14,580 nt of DNA from the NCBI GenBank assembly GCA_002332795.1, contig DDBP01000061.1:1-14580 (forward strand), read 5' to 3'. Position numbers and translations under genes: made by a program. Under the pieces are notes generated by a model. That model did not search any database. It saw only the letters and a list, made by a program, of their open reading frames with translations, and was not told the origin of the DNA. Origin of the DNA: Anaerolineales bacterium UBA2029 (lineage in GTDB: Bacteria; Chloroflexota; Anaerolineae; Aggregatilineales; Aggregatilineaceae). Below are positions 6,443 through 14,134 of the stretch, piece by piece (position 1 is the stretch's first letter; every line of letters starts with the position of its first letter).

Positions 6443-6473
6443 AGCAGGGGTGCCCCAACCAGGCATCCCTGCT
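6443..6473 (+). terminator. Strong hairpin after the dehydrogenase gene, no T-tract
   Basis: AGCAGGG (6443-6449) pairs with CCCTGCT (6467-6473), a G/T wobble follows (6450/6466), then TGCC (6451-6454) pairs with GGCA (6462-6465) around a 7-base loop. This makes a 12-bp stem 33 bases after the stop codon. The following bases are AAACTTATGG, so the T-run of a classical intrinsic terminator is missing; it may terminate weakly or protect the mRNA 3' end. Confidence 0.5.
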
Positions 6474-6516
6474 AAACTTATGGGCGGTGATCTGGTCTGC
6501 ACGCTGAGGAGAATTC

Positions 6517-7821
6517 ATGACTGACAAGGGTCCCCAGGTAAGCCGATATGTGCTGGACAACGGCTTGATCGTGCTCCTGAAGGAAGTCCACACGGCCCCC
6601 GTGATCAGTTGGTGGCTGCTCTACCGGGTGGGTAGTCGCAACGAAACGACGGGCAAGACAGGTATCTCGCACTGGGTCGAGCACATGTTGTTCAAAGGCA
6701 CCGACCGCTTTCCTGCGGGCACAGTTGATGGCCTGATCGAGCGGGTGGGTGGCGTGTGGAATGCGCAGACCTCGTATGATTACACGGCTTTCTTCGAGAC
6801 CATGCCTGCCGAGCATATCGAGCTGGCATTGGAGATCGAGGCCGACCGTATGACCAATGCCCGCTTCGATCCGCAGGAAGTGGAGAAAGAGCGCACCGTC
6901 ATCATTTCCGAGCGTGAGGGGTCGGAGAATTCGCCGACCTTCTGGCTTTATGAAGAAACGCGCGCCCTGGCCTTCCGCGTGCATCCCTATCATCATCCGA
7001 TCATCGGCGATATGGCCGACCTTCACACCATCACCCGCGATGACCTGTATCAGCACTATCGCACCTACTACAACCCCAACAATGCGATCGCCGTGGCGGT
7101 GGGTGACTTTGAGACGGAGAAGATGCTCAGACTGGTAGAAAACCATTTTGGGCACATCCCTCCTGGACCGCAGCCGCCACCAGTGACGCGGGCTGAGCCA
7201 CCGCAGTATGGCGAACGCACCGTGCGGGTCGAGCGCGAGGGCAACGCGGCCTATGTCTTCGTGGGCTATCGCGCACCCGCAGCCACCGATCCGGACTGGT
7301 TCAGGCTGGCGCTGGTAGATAGTGTGCTGGCGGGAGCAAGCGCTCCTGGTGGCAATGGAATCGGCAACCGCACCTCGCGGTTGTACAAGGCGCTGGTAGA
7401 GACTGAACTGGCGAGCAGCGTGAGTGGTGGACTGTATCCTTCGGTTGACCCGTATCTGTTCAGCATCATGGTCACTGTGCGGGATGGTCGCCAACCCGAA
7501 GAAGTGCAGGCCGCACTGGATGCCGAAGTAGAGCGCATGGCGGCGGGCGAAATCGGCGAGGCAGAACTGGACAAGGCCCGCAAGCAAGCCCGTGCCCTGT
7601 TTGCCTATGGCACAGAGCGCGTCACCGGCCAGGCTTTCTGGCTTGCCTTCACGGAGAATCTGTCCAGCTATACCTGGTACGAGAACTACCTGGATCATCT
7701 GGCTGCGGTGACGCTCGACGAGGTACGCCAGGCGGCGCGACGCTATCTGCGCCGCTCGCAGCGCACAGTGGGCTGGTTCATCCCGGTGCAGGATGCTGTT
7801 CAGGAGGGTGAGGCGCTATGA
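6517..7821 (+). CDS. M16 family zinc metallopeptidase, catalytic subunit
   Basis: A 434-residue M16B-type peptidase. It has the inverted zinc motif HxxEH at His52, Glu55, His56 (ISHWVEHMLFKGT), and the third ligand Glu132 (VIISEREG) is placed 76 residues after His56, the spacing typical of the family. Glu55 is the general base. The typical N-terminal strand, YVLDNGLIVLLKEVH, is present, and the fold continues with the second M16 domain (about 220-430). No signal peptide is seen, so it is probably cytoplasmic. The segment equivalent to the substrate-binding R/Y pair reads VETELASS, lacking both residues; the partner gene supplies them. GAGGAG lies five bases before the ATG. The last four bases overlap the next gene (ATGA), so the two subunits should be made together. 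Confidence 0.92.
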   Translation: MTDKGPQVSRYVLDNGLIVLLKEVHTAPVISWWLLYRVGSRNETTGKTGISHWVEHMLFKGTDRFPAGTVDGLIERVGGVWNAQTSYDYTAFFETMPAEHIELALEIEADRMTNARFDPQEVEKERTVIISEREGSENSPTFWLYEETRALAFRVHPYHHPIIGDMADLHTITRDDLYQHYRTYYNPNNAIAVAVGDFETEKMLRLVENHFGHIPPGPQPPPVTRAEPPQYGERTVRVEREGNAAYVFVGYRAPAATDPDWFRLALVDSVLAGASAPGGNGIGNRTSRLYKALVETELASSVSGGLYPSVDPYLFSIMVTVRDGRQPEEVQAALDAEVERMAAGEIGEAELDKARKQARALFAYGTERVTGQAFWLAFTENLSSYTWYENYLDHLAAVTLDEVRQAARRYLRRSQRTVGWFIPVQDAVQEGEAL

Positions 7822-9110
7822 ACACCTCTGTAGCCCTGCCTGGCCCGCACGACATCTTCCGGCGCGCCTTGCCCAACGGAATTGTTGTGCTGATACGCGA
7901 GAACTGGGACAGCAAATCGGTCGTGATCAGCGGGTGGGTGGAAGCAGGTAGCCTCTTTGATCCGCCGGAACAGGAGGGTCTGGCGTCCTTCGTGGCGGAG
8001 ATGCTGCTGCGCGGCACCGGGCAACGCGATTTTCAAGCGATTCACGAGTGGCTGGAAAGTTGTGGGGCCAGTCTGGATTTCAGCGCGGGGCGGCATTCCG
8101 TGGGATTTGCAGGCCGAAGCCTGGCCGAAGACCTGCCAGGATTGGTGAGCTTGCTGGCCGAAGCGCTGCGACAGCCTACCTTTCCTCTGGAACAGGTCGA
8201 GCGCCTGCGGGGGCAGATAGTGACAGCGCTCAAGATACATGAACAGGATACCGAGTACGTGGCTTCGCGGCTTTTTCGCGAGATCCTCTATCGCGATGGG
8301 CACCCCTACAGCCGACCGATAGACGGTAAGGTCGAGACAGTTTCGGGTTTCAGCCGCGAGCAGTTGGTGGATTTCTACCAGAAGCATTATGGCCCGCGCC
8401 GGATGGCCGTGGTCATTGTGGGCGCAGTGCAGGCAGAAGCGGCGTTTCGCCTCGTGGAGGATTACCTGGGGGACTGGGAAAATCCGACACAACCGGAACC
8501 GCTGGCGCTCCCTCCTGTACCCCTGTTGGCGGCCATTGAACGCCGTGAGGCAGTGCTACCTGGGAAAAGTCAGGCTGACATTGTGCTGGGCGTGAGCGGA
8601 CCGGCGCGCCTCGCTGCCGATTGGGTGGCAGCCAACCTGGCCAATCACATCCTGGGCGTCTTTGGCATGTACGGGCGTATTGGAGCCAGAGTGCGCGAAC
8701 AGCTAGGCATGGCCTACTACAGCTATAGCCGTCTTGATGGTGGCCTGGGACCTGGTCCCTGGCACGTTGTCGCTGGGGTCAGCCCGGCCAATGTCGAACA
8801 GGCCGTGAACGTCATTCGGGGGGAGCTGCGCCGGATTACGGACGAACCGGTGACAGAAGAGGAACTGGAAAACAGCAAGTCCAATTACATAGGCAGATTG
8901 CCACTGCAACTGGAGTCGAATGAGGGTGTGGCGGGGGCATTACTGAACATCGAGCGCTATCAATTGGGGCTGGACTATCTGCTGCGCTATGCGGACGAAA
9001 TCAGGGCAGTGACGGCAGAGGATGTCCTGGCGGCGGCCCGGCACTACTTGAATCCCGATGCCTTCGCGCTGGCGATCGCCGGCCCGGATCGGTCTGCTGC
9101 GACTGGCTGA
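7818..9110 (+). CDS. M16 family peptidase-like protein, non-catalytic partner subunit
   Basis: A 430-residue M16 homologue. At the place of the zinc motif it reads EGLASFVAEMLLRGT: His becomes Ser57, Glu becomes Ala60 and the second His becomes Glu61, so all three residues of HxxEH are lost. It keeps the C-terminal R/Y pair, Arg293 and Tyr300 in VREQLGMAYYSYS, with the seven-residue spacing seen in active M16 enzymes, and a glycine-rich loop (308-313). This matches the split arrangement known for heterodimeric M16B proteases and mitochondrial processing peptidase, where one subunit carries zinc and the other binds substrate. It overlaps the catalytic-subunit gene by four bases. The physiological substrate is unknown. 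Confidence 0.9.
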   Translation: MNTSVALPGPHDIFRRALPNGIVVLIRENWDSKSVVISGWVEAGSLFDPPEQEGLASFVAEMLLRGTGQRDFQAIHEWLESCGASLDFSAGRHSVGFAGRSLAEDLPGLVSLLAEALRQPTFPLEQVERLRGQIVTALKIHEQDTEYVASRLFREILYRDGHPYSRPIDGKVETVSGFSREQLVDFYQKHYGPRRMAVVIVGAVQAEAAFRLVEDYLGDWENPTQPEPLALPPVPLLAAIERREAVLPGKSQADIVLGVSGPARLAADWVAANLANHILGVFGMYGRIGARVREQLGMAYYSYSRLDGGLGPGPWHVVAGVSPANVEQAVNVIRGELRRITDEPVTEEELENSKSNYIGRLPLQLESNEGVAGALLNIERYQLGLDYLLRYADEIRAVTAEDVLAAARHYLNPDAFALAIAGPDRSAATG

Positions 9111-9147
9111 GCTTGTTTGTGGAGGCGATGCTGGGGATGGGTAGGGC

Positions 9148-9531
9148 ATGTTGCGCATCGGCGTAGACCTGATCGAAGTGGAGCGCATCCGGAAAGCCAT
9201 GGAGCGACACGGGGAGCGTTTCTTTGAGCGCTTCTTCACGGCGGTTGAGCGCGAACAGTGCAGGCAAAACGCAGCCCGGTTGGCCGCACGATTTGCCGCC
9301 AAGGAGGCAACCGCCAAGGCTCTGGGGACAGGGATTGGTGCGGTGTGCTGGGTAGACATTGAAGTGTGGTCGGACGAGGCAGGGCGACCGCATCTGCGCC
9401 TGTATGGCGAAGCAGCGCGGCTGGCAGCGGCCTGCGGACTGCATAGCTGGCAGGTCAGCCTGAGTCACACGCGGGAACATGCCGTGGCTTTTGTGGTGGC
9501 TCAGGGCGAACAACCTGAAGCTCTGCCCTGA
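9148..9531 (+). CDS. acpS: Holo-[acyl-carrier-protein] synthase
   Basis: A 127-residue protein, the normal size for AcpS. It begins with LRIGVDLIEVERI, where Asp7 is a magnesium ligand, and has ARFAAKEATAKALGTGIG with Glu53 as the second metal ligand; the C-terminal SLSHTREHAVAFVV strand is also characteristic. The enzyme moves 4'-phosphopantetheine from coenzyme A to the active serine of acyl carrier protein in fatty-acid synthesis. An in-frame TAG at 9142-9144 lies just before the ATG, so 9148 is the first possible ATG. The ribosome site is weak (GGGTAGGG). It follows the M16 pair after 37 bases and is probably co-transcribed. Confidence 0.95.
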   Translation: MLRIGVDLIEVERIRKAMERHGERFFERFFTAVEREQCRQNAARLAARFAAKEATAKALGTGIGAVCWVDIEVWSDEAGRPHLRLYGEAARLAAACGLHSWQVSLSHTREHAVAFVVAQGEQPEALP

Positions 9532-9640
9532 TTGAGGCGCTACCTCCGGAGCATGAAACCATAGAGGCAGGGATAGTATTCCCATCGCGCTTTGCCCGGC
9601 CTGAAAGGTCAGTTTCGGGGACAGAAGAAAGGACGAAACC

Positions 9641-10669
9641 TTGATCCGCAGAAAGATCATTCTGATCACCGGCGCTAATGGCGAAGTGGGCCATGGCCTG
9701 ATCCAGAAACTGGGCGAACGGGACGATCGGTTACCGATCGTCGTGTTGGATATCAAGCAGCTTGACTCTGCGCTGCGCCCCTTCGTCAGTCGGGTTGTGG
9801 TAGGAGATATTCTCGATACCAAGCTGCTGGAGACCCTCTCGACGGAGTACGAAATAGACACTATCTTTCACCTGGCGGCTCTGCTCTCGACCAGCTCGGA
9901 ATTCAACCCGGAGAACGCGCACCGGGTCAACGTGCAGGGGACGGTCAACCTGCTGAAGATGGCCATTGACCAGGGCGAGGCGCGTGGGCGTCCGGTGAAA
10001 TTCCTGTATGCCAGTTCGATTGCTGCCTATGGAATGCCCAACCTGGCGGTCAAACAGCAGGCGGGGGCGGTGACCGAAGAGCAGTATCTTGAACCGATCA
10101 CCATGTACGGCTGCAACAAGCTATACTGCGAGCATCTGGGACGTTACTACGCCCGGCACTATCGGCAGCTTTCGGCGCAACGCGCGGTGGGCGTGGATTT
10201 CCGCTGTGTGCGTTTCCCCGGCCTGATCAGTGCAGTCACAGTTCCCACGGGCGGCACCAGCGACTACGCTCCAGAGATGCTGCATGCCGCGGCGCAGGGC
10301 AAGCCGTATGCAGCGTTCGTGCGCGAAGATACGACTATCCCGTTCATGGTCATGCCCGACGCCATCAAAGCGCTGCTCATGCTAGCCGACGCGCCGCGCG
10401 AGCGGTTGTCGCGGCTGGTCTACAATGTGACCAGTTTCAGTCGGTCAGCGGGAGAGCTGGCCGACATGGTGCGGGCGGCATTCCCAGGAGCGCAGATCAC
10501 CTTCCAGCCATCTGATGCGCGGCAATCTATTGTGGATAGCTGGCCCAGCGCGGTAGACGACAGCGCGGCCCGGCGCGATTGGGGTTGGATGCCCGACTTC
10601 GACGCGGAGCGCGCCTTCAACGATTATCTGATTCCCACCATCGTGGAACGCTATCGTTCTCCGGCGTAG
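9641..10669 (+). CDS. NAD-dependent epimerase/dehydratase family, L-threonine 3-dehydrogenase (SDR type)
   Basis: A 342-residue extended short-chain dehydrogenase. The Rossmann motif ITGANGEVGHGL has G11, G14 and G17, with Asp37 for NAD specificity, and the catalytic Tyr156-x3-Lys160 sits in TMYGCNKLYCEHLG after the YASSIAAYG strand. The C-terminal half closely follows the SDR-type threonine dehydrogenase pattern: PTGGTSDYAPEMLHAA, FVREDTTIPFMVMPDA and SIVDSWPSAVDDSAARRDWG. Such enzymes oxidise L-threonine to 2-amino-3-ketobutyrate, which a CoA ligase (Kbl) normally converts to glycine and acetyl-CoA; no kbl is in this window. Translation starts at TTG 9641, seven bases after AAAGGA (9628-9633), with no in-frame ATG better placed. 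The substrate was judged from remembered family motifs; a related sugar epimerase is less likely. Confidence 0.85.
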   Translation: MIRRKIILITGANGEVGHGLIQKLGERDDRLPIVVLDIKQLDSALRPFVSRVVVGDILDTKLLETLSTEYEIDTIFHLAALLSTSSEFNPENAHRVNVQGTVNLLKMAIDQGEARGRPVKFLYASSIAAYGMPNLAVKQQAGAVTEEQYLEPITMYGCNKLYCEHLGRYYARHYRQLSAQRAVGVDFRCVRFPGLISAVTVPTGGTSDYAPEMLHAAAQGKPYAAFVREDTTIPFMVMPDAIKALLMLADAPRERLSRLVYNVTSFSRSAGELADMVRAAFPGAQITFQPSDARQSIVDSWPSAVDDSAARRDWGWMPDFDAERAFNDYLIPTIVERYRSPA

Positions 10670-10689
10670 TGCGACGAAAGCGTGCGACA

Positions 10690-10734
10690 GCCCGCCCCGG
10701 TCAAGGCATTGTCGTGCTCTCGACAGGGGCGGGC
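10690..10734. terminator. Inverted repeat between convergent genes
   Basis: GCCCGCCCC (10690-10698) and GGGGCGGGC (10726-10734) are perfect 9-bp complements with a 27-base loop. They lie between the threonine-dehydrogenase gene and the converging exporter gene, with the right arm inside the last codons of the latter. Neither side has a T-tract, so bidirectional termination is only possible, not shown. Confidence 0.35.
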
Positions 10735-12083
10735 GAATCGTCGCGCACATTGCGCAATACCCACCACGACACAATCCCCGCGGCAAAGATGAACACGCCA
10801 GCGATAGTGAAGACAGTGCGCGCCCCGATTTCATCCATTAACAGGCCGGCGGCCCCCATAGACGCGACATTGGCCACGTTCACGATGGTTCCCTGGGCAC
10901 CACTGGCCCGTCCCAGTTTGGCGCTCGGCACATGTCGTTGCATCAATGTGGCGGCTACAATCTGGGGTGGGGCGATGGTCAGCCCGACCAGGAACAGGAC
11001 ACCGACCATCAGAGCGTAGTTCTGCACAACCGAGACGACGACGGTCATGATGCCGAAACTGATCATGCTGAGACCGATCAGGTCGCGCGCGTGGTAGCGC
11101 TTTGCCAGAGAAGTAGTGACGACAGCGCTGCCTAACATGATACCGATCGTCTGCGAGAAGCGGATCAGCCCCAAGCCTTCCTCTCGCATTCCCAGCTCGT
11201 TGATCAGCAGCGGCACAAAGGTTACATTCGCCGCACCGAGTCCCAGCATCAACGCCAGGAAGCTGATGAGCACGCCGCGCATGACCTGATCGGTGAGAAC
11301 GTAGCGCAGCCCCACGAGCAGTTCGCTCGTCATGGTCGTCAGGCTGCGTAGCGCGGCGCTCACGTGACCGGTGATAGCTGTGTCCTGGCGCAACATCACC
11401 TGCGGTGCTGCGCTGACGACTCTGCCTGAAGTGCTGATGCGGGCGATGAAGCAGGCGGAAACGAAGAAAGACAGGCTATCCACGAGAAAACCAGGTGCAG
11501 TGGCATTGGCTGTGCCAACCAGCACACCCGCGGCTGCTGCCCCTATCACGAAGGACAGCGTGTGAGTGAGTTGAGCCAGCCCGTTGGCGGCCAGCAACTG
11601 CTCTTTGTCCAGGATCAGTGGTAGAAGAGCAGTGCGTGCCGGAAAGAAGAAGGTGCTCACCGTACTCAACAACACTGAGACGAGCACGTAAATCCAGACC
11701 TGATCGAGGTCGCGCACAAGCAGAAATCCCAGGGCCAGAACGCCCCGGATGATGTCGGCGGCGATCATCACCTGTTTGCGATTGGCGCGGTCTACCAATG
11801 TGCCAGCGACCATGCCCAGCAGTAACGAGGGCAGGGCGGAGAGGACGAAGATCAGGCTGAGCACGCGACCCGCGCTGGTATCCGCTTCGTTGGCCATGCG
11901 GATGACCGCCAGAGTCATGGTGTTGTAGGCCATGGCGTCGCCCACGAAGGAGATCATCTGCCCCAGCCACAAGTTGCGGAAGTCTGCCACACGCAGCACG
12001 GCAAAGACCGGCATCTCGCCGCGGTAGAACAGATACTGGGCGAACTGCCGAAACAGGGTCAAACGTTCTCCAGAAGGAGCCAT
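10701..12083 (-). CDS. MFS transporter (MFS_3 / DHA3 exporter type)
   Basis: A 460-residue major facilitator with about twelve hydrophobic helices. FRNLWLGQMISFVGDAMAYN (35-54) is the usual first helix of the DHA3 branch (MefA/EntS-like). The loop 2-3 motif A is present as GTLVDRANRK (94-103). The second half includes LGLIRFSQTIGIMLGSAVV and APPQIVAATLMQRHVP, also typical of this branch. Members export macrolides, siderophores or other small molecules by proton antiport; the substrate cannot be told. The frame stays open upstream to 12293, but that part is arginine-rich and not membrane-like; ATG at 12083-12081 starts a normal cytoplasmic N-terminus and has GGAGACAAG upstream. The small acidic gene lies 110 bases before it on the same strand. 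An inverted repeat GTCTGA/TCAGAC (12114-12119, 12136-12141) sits in that gap. Confidence 0.9.
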   Translation of the reverse strand: MAPSGERLTLFRQFAQYLFYRGEMPVFAVLRVADFRNLWLGQMISFVGDAMAYNTMTLAVIRMANEADTSAGRVLSLIFVLSALPSLLLGMVAGTLVDRANRKQVMIAADIIRGVLALGFLLVRDLDQVWIYVLVSVLLSTVSTFFFPARTALLPLILDKEQLLAANGLAQLTHTLSFVIGAAAAGVLVGTANATAPGFLVDSLSFFVSACFIARISTSGRVVSAAPQVMLRQDTAITGHVSAALRSLTTMTSELLVGLRYVLTDQVMRGVLISFLALMLGLGAANVTFVPLLINELGMREEGLGLIRFSQTIGIMLGSAVVTTSLAKRYHARDLIGLSMISFGIMTVVVSVVQNYALMVGVLFLVGLTIAPPQIVAATLMQRHVPSAKLGRASGAQGTIVNVANVASMGAAGLLMDEIGARTVFTIAGVFIFAAGIVSWWVLRNVRDDSPAPVESTTMP

Positions 12084-12193
12084 GCTTTTCTTCTTGTCTC
12101 CAACGACCTGGCGGTCTGAAGCCGTGCCGCAACTGTCAGACTGGCTGCACAAGGGGACGAAGCTCAGCCACGCAACGGGCACGCGGAACGGGC

Positions 12194-12448
12194 CTACTCT
12201 TCTTCGTCCAGCGTCAGGGTGGAAAGATCGTCGTCGGTCACAGACAGGTCGTAGGCGGGGACGACGATCGCAAAGCCCTGTGACTCTGCCCACGCCGTCA
12301 GTTCCTCAACCAATCGGGCCAGCTCGCGGTGATCGCTCACCTGAGGCCCCTGCCACAAAATGACTTTCTGTGGCTCGGTCCCGTCGCCCTGGTAGAGAGT
12401 CAGGCGACCGGCATCGTCAAGAGCTATATACGCGGGTTGGCGGGACAT
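12194..12448 (-). CDS. Small acidic protein of unknown function
   Basis: An 84-residue protein not recognised as any family. A beta-like N-terminus (AYIALDDAGRLTLYQG) is followed by a helix, RELARLVEELTAWAESQG, a strand FAIVVPAY and a very acidic tail with DDD and DEEE. This alternation suggests a small alpha/beta fold. ATG at 12448-12446 is chosen over an in-frame ATG 15 bases upstream, because GGGGAGG sits seven bases before it; the upstream ATG has no ribosome site. Support for it being real: a good ribosome site, an extended -10 promoter (12506-12498) and a plausible protein composition. It precedes the MFS exporter on the same strand and could share its transcript. Confidence 0.7.
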   Translation of the reverse strand: MSRQPAYIALDDAGRLTLYQGDGTEPQKVILWQGPQVSDHRELARLVEELTAWAESQGFAIVVPAYDLSVTDDDLSTLTLDEEE

Positions 12449-12468
12449 TGGTAACCTCCCCAATGCTC

Positions 12469-12496
12469 AGCCTGTCGTAGGGGCAGACGGCAGGCT
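12469..12496 (-). other. Hairpin in the leader of the small acidic gene
   Basis: AGCCTGTCG (12469-12477) and CGGCAGGCT (12488-12496) are complementary over nine bases with one G/T wobble and a 10-base loop. It lies between the -10 box (12503-12498) and the ribosome site of the gene, so it would form at the very 5' end of the mRNA, where it could stabilise the transcript or affect translation. Confidence 0.45.
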
Positions 12497-12497
12497 C

Positions 12498-12517
12498 AGT
12501 ATAGCACGCAAACCAGG
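12498..12517 (-). promoter_or_regulatory. Extended -10 promoter of the small acidic gene
   Basis: On the minus strand TGC followed by TATACT (12506-12498) is an extended -10 element, TGn plus a five-of-six hexamer. It lies about 50 bases upstream of the ATG. No good -35 is seen at 17 bases, as expected for extended -10 promoters. The 11-mer CCTGGTTTGCG (12517-12507) abuts it. Confidence 0.55.
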
Positions 12518-12576
12518 TATGGGCAGAAAGCAGCACGGGAGAAGGTCACTCGTCCGCGGTACGATAGCGCTGATCG

Positions 12577-12585
12577 TGCTAGGAT
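12577..12585 (+). promoter_or_regulatory. Possible extended -10 for the GT-C gene
   Basis: TGC followed by TAGGAT (12580-12585) resembles an extended -10 element but matches only four of six bases in the hexamer. Transcription from here would start near 12592, giving a ~40-base leader to ATG 12633. This would favour that start over GTG 12594, which would be practically leaderless. Confidence 0.3.
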
Positions 12586-12632
12586 AGAGCGCGGTGCTGG
12601 TGCTGGATATCTCTGAGGGCAAGGCGGCGATC

Positions 12633-14132
12633 ATGCGCGTTTACCATCAACTCACCATGCAGCGCCTGATGGGGCTGATCTTGTTCATACTCCTCTTCAC
12701 CATCGCGGCTCGCGTGCCGACTGATACTGATACATGGTGGCATTTGCGCAGCGGGCAGGTCATGGTGGAGGAGCACACCATCTTGCGCCACGATCGCTTT
12801 TCGCACACGCGGCAAGGCGAAGCCTGGATCAACCATAGCTGGGGCGCGCAGATCATTCTGTATGGCGTGTATGAACTCTTTGGCGGAGGTACTCGGCCAG
12901 GGGCAACGGGCAACATTGGCCTGTCTCTGTTCACGGCGGCGCTGGCGACGGCGGGGATGGGATTGGTATATGCCATGTGCGCGGGCAACGTGTATGTGCG
13001 GGCCTTCGCCGTAGTGTTGGGGGCCGCGACGGCGGCGGTCTTTTGGGCACCGCGCCCCCAGATGTTCTCCTTCGTGCTGGCGGCGGGCATTTTGTATCTC
13101 TTGCATCTCTACAAGCGTCGGCGTGTTGACTGGCTGTGGCTGATTCCAGCGCTGGTTTTGGTGTGGGCCAATCTGCATGGCGGGTTTGCTATGGCGTTCA
13201 TTCTCTTGCTGGGGACGCTGGTCGGAGAGACGTTGGCGAACCTGGCCGGCGACCGGCGACCAGACGTGTTGCGCGGGGCGCGGCTAAGAAAGCTGGCGGT
13301 GGTGACTGCCGTATCCATTCCTGCTGTCGCGATCAATCCTTATGGTATCCGCATGCTGGCCTATCCTTTCGAGACGGTGAGCATTGGGGCTTTGCAGGAT
13401 TTCATCCAGGAATGGGCGGCACCGGACTTCCATCTGCCGCAGACATGGCCCTTTCTGGTGATGTTGCTGGCATTGCTGGCCGTCTTTGCGACGAGCAAAG
13501 AACGAGTTGACTGGACTGACCTGGTTCTGGTGTCAGGTTCCGCTGCGATGGCCCTGATGGCCGGGCGCAACATCGCCCTGTTCGCGGTTGTTGCCACATC
13601 GGTGCTCTCGCGGCAGGCGGACGCCTGGCTGGCGGAGCGCGGCTGGCGCTTGCGACCGCGCCGAACAGTGAGTCGGGGGATGCTGCTGGTCAACTGGGCG
13701 CTGCTGGTGCTGGTGAGCATGGGGGCACTCGCCAAGGTTGGTACAACGCTCAGCGAGCGGACAATCCGCCAGGCGCAGGAGGAATTTTTCCCGGCGCAGT
13801 TGGCCGATTATCTCCAACAAACTTTACCCACGGGGAGGCTTTTCAACAGCTACAACTGGGGCGGGTACCTGATCTTCGTTGCGCCTCAGGTGCCTGTCTT
13901 CGTGGACGGAAGAACTGATCTTTACGGAGACGAATTACTGCAAAAGTATCTGGAGGTTATCTTGCTACGCGATGGGTGGCAGCAGACGCTCGACGAGTAT
14001 GGGATCGATCGGGTCGCCATCGAGTCGGACAGCACCCTGGCCGGAGCGCTGCGTTTGTTGCCCAGCCGCTGGCACGAATTGCAGTTCGATGAAGGGCGTT
14101 CAGCCTTGTTTGTACGTGAGGCAGGGGGATAG
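12633..14132 (+). CDS. GT-C-type integral membrane protein, putative glycosyltransferase
   Basis: About 499 residues from ATG 12633. After a first membrane helix (about 9-27) comes an acidic loop PTDTDTWWHLRSGQ (29-42, Asp31 and Asp33), the place where GT-C glycosyltransferases carry their catalytic acidic residues. NHSWGAQIILYGVYELFGG, VLVWANLHGGF and INPYGIRMLAYPF are other conserved pieces of this membrane-protein group. About ten hydrophobic helices follow one another up to near residue 365. The last ~125 residues are soluble, with LFNSYNWGGYLIF and VFVDGRTDLYGD, probably an extracytoplasmic domain. GT-C enzymes use polyprenyl-phosphate sugars as donors; donor and acceptor are unknown. 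A GTG at 12594 would add 13 residues; neither start has a strong ribosome site. The next GT-C gene begins two bases after the stop. Confidence 0.75.
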   Translation: MRVYHQLTMQRLMGLILFILLFTIAARVPTDTDTWWHLRSGQVMVEEHTILRHDRFSHTRQGEAWINHSWGAQIILYGVYELFGGGTRPGATGNIGLSLFTAALATAGMGLVYAMCAGNVYVRAFAVVLGAATAAVFWAPRPQMFSFVLAAGILYLLHLYKRRRVDWLWLIPALVLVWANLHGGFAMAFILLLGTLVGETLANLAGDRRPDVLRGARLRKLAVVTAVSIPAVAINPYGIRMLAYPFETVSIGALQDFIQEWAAPDFHLPQTWPFLVMLLALLAVFATSKERVDWTDLVLVSGSAAMALMAGRNIALFAVVATSVLSRQADAWLAERGWRLRPRRTVSRGMLLVNWALLVLVSMGALAKVGTTLSERTIRQAQEEFFPAQLADYLQQTLPTGRLFNSYNWGGYLIFVAPQVPVFVDGRTDLYGDELLQKYLEVILLRDGWQQTLDEYGIDRVAIESDSTLAGALRLLPSRWHELQFDEGRSALFVREAGG

Positions 14133-14134
14133 AC

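Noticed and set aside
4545..6593. 682-codon open frame on the minus strand
   Set aside because: It lies opposite the clear dehydrogenase gene and the end of the FAD oxidoreductase. GC-rich third positions remove stop codons on the opposite strand, and the translation, rich in His, Gln and Arg, has no recognisable domain.
6478..7698. 406-codon open frame on the minus strand
   Set aside because: Shadow of the M16 catalytic-subunit gene, whose motifs and spacing are certain. No ribosome site and no protein-like pattern.
12084..12293. 70-codon N-terminal extension of the MFS transporter
   Set aside because: Arginine-rich, not like a signal or membrane segment, and it overlaps the small acidic gene in another frame.
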